DNA from: Chamaelirium japonicum | Lineage: Eukaryota; Streptophyta; Magnoliopsida; Liliales; Melanthiaceae | Direction of reading: 5' to 3' | Assembly: GCA_947650365.1 (NCBI GenBank) | Contig: OX393552.1 | Location: 49,058,999 to 49,122,998 of the forward strand | Length of the DNA stretch: 64,000 nucleotides | Shown: positions 56,126-64,000 of the stretch, in pieces | Position numbering within the stretch: position 1 is the stretch's first letter | How the letters are laid out: every line of letters begins with the position of its first letter | The notes under the pieces: model-generated | The model's database searches: none | Told to the model about the DNA's origin: nothing | What the model saw: the letters and a program-made list of their open reading frames with translations, nothing else | Made by a program: the position numbers and the translations under genes

Positions 56126-58456
56126 TGTTAGAATTGGTGAGGTCTACAGCTCGTAAAAACCTATAGTTTAGCTATATATGGTTGATAGCATAGGATTGCA
56201 TATTGGTACGTACCTTAGTACGTGTTCTGATTACAGAACAGAGAGTCATGGCTACATGGTAATCCACTTGAGTGGGAGACTCAAGGGACTGGTCCCATGT
56301 AACCTAAATACATTCGCATCTCTGATTAGGGTTGGTCGCCCTATCAGGATAAGCTGTTGGGATGATAGAGCGTGGGTGTCTCCACCACGGTCATTACCAG
56401 GCACAGTGTCTGTGGCCAAACAGAACCAACACGGTGCACAGATCGGTGAGCAGACACCGGTGCACTAAACCGTGTTTCTACTTAGGGTAAAACGGTCCTA
56501 AACCCTAAGGAACCATGTCTGGTGGACTAACCAGTTGAGTGGTGCTTTAGCGCACCAATGTGTGAGGATCCGGATGTAGTGATCCAAAACCACTGTGTAC
56601 TGGGTTACCCGACTGGCGTTGCATCAGTGCATCACTCCTGCAGGCTATCCACACCCCTAACGGGAGGTGCATTCCTTGGTCTGACCTACGTCGTATTAAA
56701 CCCTGGCCAGGTGGTCATCAGTTGGACTGGTGACGGATCCGGTTGCTCAGAAGAGTAATCGGAGGTACGATGTATGTGGTCAACCTGGAAGGAACCGAGT
56801 CATATGAGCACTCGAGTCTGACGGTATTCTCCACCGCTCGAGTTGCGTCATGGCACCAGATGGAGGGACATCGAGTTTACCATACTAAGCGGAGAGCAGG
56901 GGTATGAGGGAGAACATAGTAAGTCCGGGGGAATTGGAGTGCAGCCTGCGTCGCACTCTGGGTGGCTACGCAGGTTAACTCGGACTCAGAGGATCAATGG
57001 TACACTCGGGTAGTGTGTCGATCGAGTTTAAGTTGGAAGCCATAAACCCTGATCCCTGAAGGTTCCACCTTATCGATATTATGTACGGTTCTAATACCAT
57101 CTCCTCGAAACACAGAACGTAGTTAGAGGAAGCGAGAAGTCCAAGCATACGCTCCACGAGTGCTTTGCACTAGTGCACGGTAGATGCGTAGCTACGTGTG
57201 TGCACTAAGGGGAAACCCTAGGTTAGTGCAGAAACGCATGTAGCAATTCCTTGCCATAAGTGGACTTTGCCACATAGGTGCGATGCACCGGGACATGTTG
57301 CGAGTTGACTAGTTGACTTCACTAGGGGCACCCTACGGGAACCTCAGAGAATAGTGAAATCACTGGTGCACTTCACTTATGTGTGCCTTGCAAAGTCTCG
57401 TACACGAGGAACGGCCAACTAGTGGCATAAGGGCTTTTTGGTCATACCATGCGCCACTATGTACTAGGGGGGCCGGCCCTAAGTATTAAGAGACTGGTCA
57501 AGGCCGGCCCCACTAGTTTCAGGAGGTTGTTGCCTCCGATGAAAGGGCCGATCATAAGGCATAGAAAACAGGCTGGTTTTGACCGTTTTCAAAACCAAGG
57601 AAAAGATAGAGATAAAAAAAGAGATATATAGGGAGAAGGTTTGAATCAGTCAACCCGATCCGTACCATCTCTATCCATATGGATAGGTCGGCCCTATATA
57701 AGGAAAAGGGGAGAGGGGGGGTCGGCCAATGCATGTTGCAAGCCCTAGGGCCGGCCATGCAAGCTATAGGAAAACCTTAGCCGCCCCCTCTCCTCTCTTC
57801 GCATCTCTTCTGTCGTCTCTCTCTCCCTCACTTGCGCCATTGGATGGCGATTCGTCTTCCTCGCGTGGTGTTTCGTAGAAGGAGAAGGCTCATCGTATGG
57901 AGGCACTCAGAGATCCATCGACGAGGTGCCGTGCATCGTGTGAGATCGGGTGAACTAGAAGGCGTCTCCCGTAACCTTTTGCTGTCCAGAATCTGTACAG
58001 AAAATCAATATTGTTTCTATGATTTTGGGAGATATAGAAGTCCAAATGAGGTGAAACTTGCTGTAAAAGTTGCATCTCGAAGTTTGCTACCTTCAGTTTA
58101 AATTTTAGCCCAATCGGAGTTTGGAACAGAAAGTTATGGCCATTGCACCAAAGCTATAACGAGCAGATCCGAGTCCGTCTCCATCGACAAAGAAGAAATT
58201 TATCGCGGTGAAAGAATCCGCACGCAGGTATGATCTCTAACATGTAGATCTAGCATAGATAGAACATGCATACATGCTAGATTGTTCTTTCACGTTAGAT
58301 CGTCGTTGGAGGTTCGCGTAGTTGCCATTCTAGATTCATACACGCATATGTAGATCGTTTCGATAAAAATTTTGATGTGTAACACACACCGCTCTCGGTC
58401 CTCGGACCTTCACTTTGCTTCCGCTGCGGGCCTCTACCATGGATCTATATCCAATA
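56126..58456 (+). mobile_element. 5' LTR of the second large copia copy
   Basis: Begins TGTTAGAATTGGTGAGG and ends ATCCAATA (final CA mutated to TA). TATA-like CTATATAAGG at 57694-57703, the likely transcription start zone. Confidence 0.88.
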
Positions 58457-58458
58457 AT

Positions 58459-58470
58459 TGGTATTAGAGC
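58459..58470 (+). other. primer-binding site of the second large copia copy
   Basis: TGGTATTAGAGC, one change from TGGTATCAGAGC at 48053-48064. Confidence 0.8.
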
Positions 58471-61400
58471 ACGCTAGTGGTGTGCGTTTCATGTTTTTTT
58501 ATAAAACCGTCATGTGTGCGCATGAATAGTATGTGCCACCATCGGGGTTCTACGAGTAGATAATGCATATAGTACATATTGTATGTTCTATGAATGTTCT
58601 TGCAGGGCGCCGCTTCTAAAATCTGGATATGTGAATACTTGCTACCGGGGGTCGGACCCCGTGTTGGCAAATATTGTCTAGATGTTTTTCTTCTGTGTGT
58701 GGATAGATTTTAGAGCCATAGTCGGGCAAGTGGTGGAAGTTGACCACCCTTGATTCTCAGGCTTTGTTGTTAGGTTTGTTTTCCTTTTCGTTCTAGAAAA
58801 TTGTGTACGAGCGAGCACTTGCTCGAAGCGTACTAGAGCTTTTTCGGTTACAGATTGTAGAGGAGGACTTACCGTGGAGATCCACCACCGGGAGGACGAG
58901 CGGAACCTTGGAGGACGATGGCGATCCGGCGAAGCATACACGATGACGGCAAAGGGCGAAAGCATCAAGAGATCATATACAGAGGCTTGCACCGGATCGA
59001 GGAGCCTTGCGAAGGAGACAGAGAGCTTACGCTGTGCCAGTCAGGTTCAGGGGTCGGACCCTGAACTTGATTCAGTTGTGTGGTTGTTTCTTTCTATTGT
59101 TCTTTATATTTCTGTAGAGAACCCCGATGCGATAATTTAATTATCTGTATTAGAGGGATGCCCTTTCCCCTCGGGTCCTAGCGACCTTATTAGGATAGGA
59201 TTCCACTAGTGACGCCTATTATTTAATTGACCCTTGATGATAATAAGAATTCCTCATATTTGGTTATGCCACTATTAGGTCAACACTCGGTTAGTCGGGT
59301 GTGCCTATTTGGCCAGCATCGAAACCTAGAATGAGTTAGAATTCTACTATGACATCATTCGTCAAATTTATAAGCAAGGCGCCTTGGTAGTGGAAGACCT
59401 TTCCTGTCAGTCTGACCTTAGGCTAGGCTCCAGAGCATTAGCGTGATAGCTAGGTTTGCAAAGCATCGATGTTCTTGGGATATTTAATGTGACCCTTGAG
59501 TGGAGAAATCCACTTGAGACGGGGACTATGATATTCCGAGATCGATTAATGCTTCGCAAAAGGCTTGAAACGCTAGTGGGAGCACGGTATGACCACGGTC
59601 TAGTGTATAGGTTGTCGTGACCTTAGTGTACACTCATACTTGCATTAAATAACCCTCAACTATAATAAGGAATGTGTAAGAGGACTCGTAGAGATCCTCT
59701 GGCCTCCACAACCAACTGCTTTGTGTCTGGGTGGAAGGGCGTAGCTCGACACCCCCTAGGGTGAGGGTTATGTTTTTTCCATGCCAGATAACTTAGCAGT
59801 CTCCTTTGGGATATGGTGGTTACGGTGTGAGGAGAGAAGGGCTTTTCATCCCACCCTAGTGGGGGCCGCATGAACTCTTGTGTCGTAACTACCTAGGCTT
59901 GTGGATAAGCATCCGAAGTGGACGTGAGGCATTCGTTGCTCAGACAATGGGGATCACGTGGCACTGGCCAAAAGGACAACCATAGTCCATCAAAGCCCTT
60001 AGTTGGCAGATTTGGACTGGGTCAAGGAAATGCCCGTGTAAGCGGATTGACGCTGCATGATGCCCCCTAGGGCAGGTGCAGTGATTCCGAGATCTTACAT
60101 ACATGGTTAATTAATCCATAGATGTGTCTTCGCTGTGAGAGTAGCATTGGCATTTGGATATAATTAGCTTGTTTTCAAAATCTATAAAATAAGTTATTTT
60201 GCATTCGTTTTCATTCAACCATATAGTTCCCCTATCCGCATCCCATAAGAGAACTAGTTATCGGGTCTCTAACTACGTAGAGCGGAAGCGCTATCTTTAG
60301 CTTATGCTTAGGGTAGTAAATGTACATTGGTTTGTAATCTAAATATCCCTGCACTAGACCTAACGGGTCCAGATATCACTAGGGTACTAACTAGGGCATA
60401 TGACGACTAGCGAGAGTCTGAGGAGATGTCCAAGTTCTGTGTTATAGCAGACTTGCAGATAAATCCTTAGAAGCAAGTTAGAGATATGCCAGGTCTTCTT
60501 AAGTAAAGTTTTACTTGCATTAGATGTCTGGAAGGCGAAGTCAGTCGACTCATCGCCTTTCCACCAAGATACTTGTCGGTACCGAGATGTCAGTGGGTAT
60601 GCTTGTTCGGGAACATATCTTTGAGTTCTAGATCGAACTAGATTCTAAAGACATGGTGCTGGATGATGAGGTGGTGGAAGATGTCTGTCTTGCATCCTTG
60701 TCTGGAACCTTCGAAGGCGTTATCAGAGACTTTAGCTTTAACAAGTTAGATAAACGCAAAACTTCTAAGGAGATTTTCAAAAGATAAAGGATGGGATCAA
60801 GATTAAAGGCAATGCCTTTAGTGCTTAACCTAGGCCTTCTTTAGAAGAACCTAAAGGAGTAACTTATAAGAGATTGAAAACTATTCTAGTGCAGAAACTA
60901 GTGTGAAATCCTAAGTCTGGTAACGCTAAGGACGGAAGTGTTTCCGCTTTGGCAAGTATAGGGGTTATTTGAAGATTGATTATGGTCTCAGGGTGTTAGG
61001 AGTTGAATCACGATCTAGTAGCAGTTCTTATGCTTCTTGGAATGTAGACTTTGGGTCTACAGAGATTCAAGAAAAGCAGAAGGCTACTTTATAGTGAAGT
61101 AATCCTAACATAGGTACTGATGCCATAAGCTGCTGCGAAAGCTGTTAGATATGATTGTCTTAGTTTTTCCGAAACACGGATTTTGATTTTTAGAGATGTA
61201 GTTCTGTTTCCTCTTTGGTAAATGAAGTTTTTTTTAGTTTTAGATAGCACCGTAGGTGTGTATCTTAAACTGAATAGATAGCTTCATTACTAGAGGAATA
61301 GATCAGAATAATCTCTTTATATTTAATCTTAATTCGGAAATAGATTTCATGACAGCTGCAGTGTCTAATTTAAATTCATCTAAATCCTTCGGAGCCACTA

Positions 61401-61540
61401 TCCCATTTGTGACCCCTGTGATTTAAATATTTTGCCTCAGATAAATTCAGAGAAAATAGAAGGCTGAGTTTCTGTTCACAGATTCATCGGAGATCCTTCT
61501 AACCTTTGAGTATTATCTGGAAGACATAATAACTAAAAGG
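58471..61540 (+). pseudogene. leader and gag remnant, second copia copy
   Basis: Counterpart of 44.9-48.05 kb in reverse. The gag-like segment at about 60590-60780 reads SVGMLVREHIFEF, then DDEVVEDVCLASLSGTFEGV and DFSFNKLDKRKTSKEIF. Frames are interrupted by stops. No intact protein. Confidence 0.55.
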
Positions 61541-61559
61541 GCCACGAAGGTATGGGAGT

Positions 61560-61841
61560 TAGTTAATTTTGACGTCTATGGTTCCAAGAGCGTCCAGACA
61601 ATAGGAGTCTTTTCGATTTAATCGAAGGAACGAGAACCTATCGGATGGGTTCCATAGGATCCTGAGGGAGCATGGGATTATCTCCCAGTTAAATGCTCAA
61701 AGGATGACACGTCAGAATAAAGTCTCCGAGAGAAGGAATCGGACTCTGTTTGACATGGTCCGTAATATGATGAATATTGCCAAGTGTACTACCCACCTTG
61801 TGGTGGGATTGTACCTTAAAACAGTAGCTTATATCTGAAAC
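61560..61841 (+). pseudogene. integrase remnant, second copia copy
   Basis: Contains REHGIISQLNAQRMTRQNKV and SERRNRTLFDMVRNMMNIAK in frame, then LKTVAYI and a stop, the same end as in the minus-strand copy. The proximal integrase core upstream is unreadable. Confidence 0.75.
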
Positions 61842-62689
61842 TATCTGTCATCTAGATCAGTATCTCAGACCTATAGAGAGCTATAGTCTAAGCGAAAGCT
61901 GACACTATAGTGTCTCAAGATATAAGGTTGTCCTGCACTTGTGCAAAAGGACAAGAGGGATAAGATGGAGATGAAGTTCCAGGTATATCTGTTTGTAGGT
62001 TACCCTAGGGAGGCATAAGGTGGACTATTCTATGATCTTGAGGTTTGGAAGGTAATCGTTTCTACGAACACCATCTACCTAGACCAAGATTATATTATAG
62101 ACTATAAGTTTATCAGTAAGGTAGTTCTAGGTGAACTACTGGGTACTGGTAAAGAGTGCGCATCTGAAAAACATAGTTGGAGTAAATGATACAAGAAACT
62201 AGTATACCAGACACTGTAGAAACAATTCACCACCTCGTCGTTGTGGGACCATCAGAGCTCCTGAAAGACACTATGAAGAAACTTCGATAGTTAATCCAGA
62301 GTTTCAGGAGGATGATTCCTAGAGCTACGAAGAAGTAGTGGGAGCTTCCAACAGCTCTGACTGACAAAAGACCATGGAGGCAAGCTTGCATCAATGTCCC
62401 TTGGAACAATCTTGACACTTATAGCACTATCACCCTTCAGGGTGTAGGAGGTGTATAAGAAGAGCACCCGGTTAAGACTTAAGTAGGTAGATTAGTTGCC
62501 AAAGGAGAAGAGATTGACTATGTCAAAACCATCTCACTGGTAGCTATGCCTAAGTCTATAACGGATCCTCTTAATCCATCGCAGCCCATTATAGTTGGGA
62601 GACCTGGTTGATGGATGTTAAGATAGTTATTTCTTAACGGGAATTTAGAAAGGACATATGGATGAGTAGCCCCAGGCTTTGTGTCAGTA

Positions 62690-63480
62690 GGTTAGGTAGA
62701 TATGGAATGCAAGTTGCAACAGTCCATTTATGGACTGATGCAAGTATCCATGTCGGAATATCTATTTTGATCAAGAGAATCTGGTCACACGGATTTGATT
62801 AGAATGAAGATAAACCAAATTGGTATAAGAAAAGTGAAATAGCTACAAGGGTGTATTTAGTACTTTACGTTAACGATATTCTACTGATTGAAAATGACGT
62901 AAGAATATTGTTTACGGTAAAGATTTGTAGTCATCACAATTTGATGTGAAAGACCCTAGTGAGGCGAGTTATGCTCTGGGAATCAAGATAACTCGAGATA
63001 ACCTGAGCAAGGTTCTCTTGCTTTCACAGGCTACGCATGAAGATAAGATTCTAGCCAGATTCGTTTTACGAGGCTAGATATCTATTGCGCAGCAGAATTT
63101 ATGGATCGGTTTCAGTCGAACCCGGGTCCAAATCACTGGACTAAAGTGAAGGGTATACTCAGAAGTCCTCATCCAGTGAGGATTGTGAGTTAGCTTGTAC
63201 TTCACAGGTCATAATATCGATTGGACACACAAAGTCTGACTTTGGTGTCAGATATGCATTCCAGAGAATCGATTTCAGGAATAGTTTTTATCTTGGGATT
63301 AGAAGAGGTAGTTGGTAGAGTGTGAAGCAAGTGCATCACAGACTCTACCACAAAGGCTTAGCACGTTGTTGCGTGCGAGGTAGTATATCAGGTGGTAAGG
63401 CTTAGGAAGTTCTTAGAGAACTTGGGATGCATACCAGAGGCTCAGTTATCTGTTGTTACAATAGAAGAGCGGTAAGCAAG
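62690..63480 (+). pseudogene. reverse transcriptase / RNase H remnant, second copia copy
   Basis: Reverse transcriptase fragments ECKLQQSIYGL, SHGFD and VYLVLYVNDILLIEND lie in different frames. The catalytic motif is again YVND (62866-62877), followed by the same frame break (62929-62942). Beyond it SQFDVKDPSEASYALGIK is readable in another frame, then an RNase H-like VACEVVYQVVRLRKFLENLG. Inactive. Confidence 0.8.
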
Positions 63481-63687
63481 GTCCAAGGAGACTAGGCACC
63501 ACCGTGAGGGGAAACCCATCAAGTACAAACTCCACTTGATCTGACAATTATAGGAGAAAATGTAAGTAGTGGTACTGAGGTGGAATCTACAGACAATGTT
63601 GCCAATTCCTTTAGGGAATTCCTGCAAATGCTTTTGGGCAGCATGTGGAAGCTACAGAGCTCAACACCGTTATTCCTCGTTAGACCT

Positions 63688-63697
63688 AGTGGAAGAT
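63688..63697 (+). other. polypurine tract, second copia copy
   Basis: AGTGGAAGAT immediately before the 3' LTR, matching 40527-40540. Confidence 0.65.
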
Positions 63698-64000
63698 TAT
63701 TAGAATTGGTAAGGTCTACAGCTCGTAAAAACCTATAGTTTAGCTATATATGGTTGATAGCATAGGCTTGCATATTGGTACATACCTTAGTACGTGTTCT
63801 GATTACAGAACAGAGAGTCATGACTATATGGTAATCCACTTGAGTGGGAGACTCAAGGGACTGGTCCCATGTAACCTAAATACGTTCGCAGCTCTGATTA
63901 GGGTTGGTCGCCCTATCAGGATAAGCTGTTGGGATGACAGAACGTGGGTGTCTCCACCACGGTCATTACCAGGCACAGTGTCTGTGGCCGAACGGAACCA
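63698..64000 (+). mobile_element. 3' LTR of the second large copia copy (partial)
   Basis: Starts TATTAGAATTGGTAAGG (second base mutated) and follows the 5' LTR from 56126 base for base with few differences until the window ends. Confidence 0.88.

Larger units (their letters stand above)
56126..64000 (+). mobile_element. second copy of the large Ty1/copia family, truncated by the window edge
   Basis: Plus-strand element with 5' LTR 56126-58456 (2331 bp), primer site 58459-58470, interior to 63697, polypurine tract, and a 3' LTR starting at 63698 that runs off the window. It aligns with the minus-strand copy at 36234-50388 throughout, lacks both nested solo LTRs and the 132-bp duplication, and has the same broken pol. 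Confidence 0.88.

Overview
The window is plant nuclear DNA. It has spliced protein genes with GT-AG introns and a dense, nested retrotransposon landscape. A WRKY transcription factor gene, a 5S-bearing Cassandra element, SINE and TRIM elements, and copia, gypsy, hAT and Mutator relatives all indicate an angiosperm. The GC-rich last exons of both genes suggest a monocot, but this is an impression only. I assign no species.

Layout. 1-3.6 kb is a tandem array built on a GATCGGTCAA-like word, split by a hAT-type non-autonomous transposon (2165-2875). 3.9-7.8 kb is a wrecked Ty3/gypsy element on the minus strand: LTR 6903-7767, tRNA primer site, an integrase lacking its catalytic core, and several short tandem arrays. 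8849-20980 (+) holds the last six exons of ARP5, an actin-related subunit of the INO80 chromatin remodeller. Its N-terminal exons are not visible. Its introns carry at least three MITEs. 21-23 kb holds a retroposon and a tRNA-type SINE with clear target-site duplications (TSDs). 24141-26241 (+) is a group IIc WRKY gene (WRKY49-like) with a small TRIM relic in the intron that splits the WRKY domain.

26.7-52.8 kb is one nested stack of retrotransposons that can be resolved from target-site duplications. An outer deleted copia (26663-52821, TSD GTAAC) has a gypsy element (27183-50471) in its 3' LTR. That gypsy has a Cassandra element in its gag (33951-34694) and a large copia element (36234-50388, TSD GGGGG) in its 5' LTR. 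The large copia has a solo LTR in its own 3' LTR (37166-39118, TSD GCAAC) and another in its pol (42492-44627, TSD CATAA). 53.2-54.8 kb is a LINE-type relic carrying a complete 340-bp TRIM and a hAT MITE. 56126 to the right edge is a second copy of the large copia family, in the opposite orientation. It shows the empty sites of both solo LTR insertions.

The only two host genes are ARP5 (chromatin) and the WRKY factor; nothing links them functionally. No new protein system was found. The most informative material is the insertion history, the defects shared by the two large copia copies, and the gypsy element that carries three unrelated tandem arrays in place of pol.
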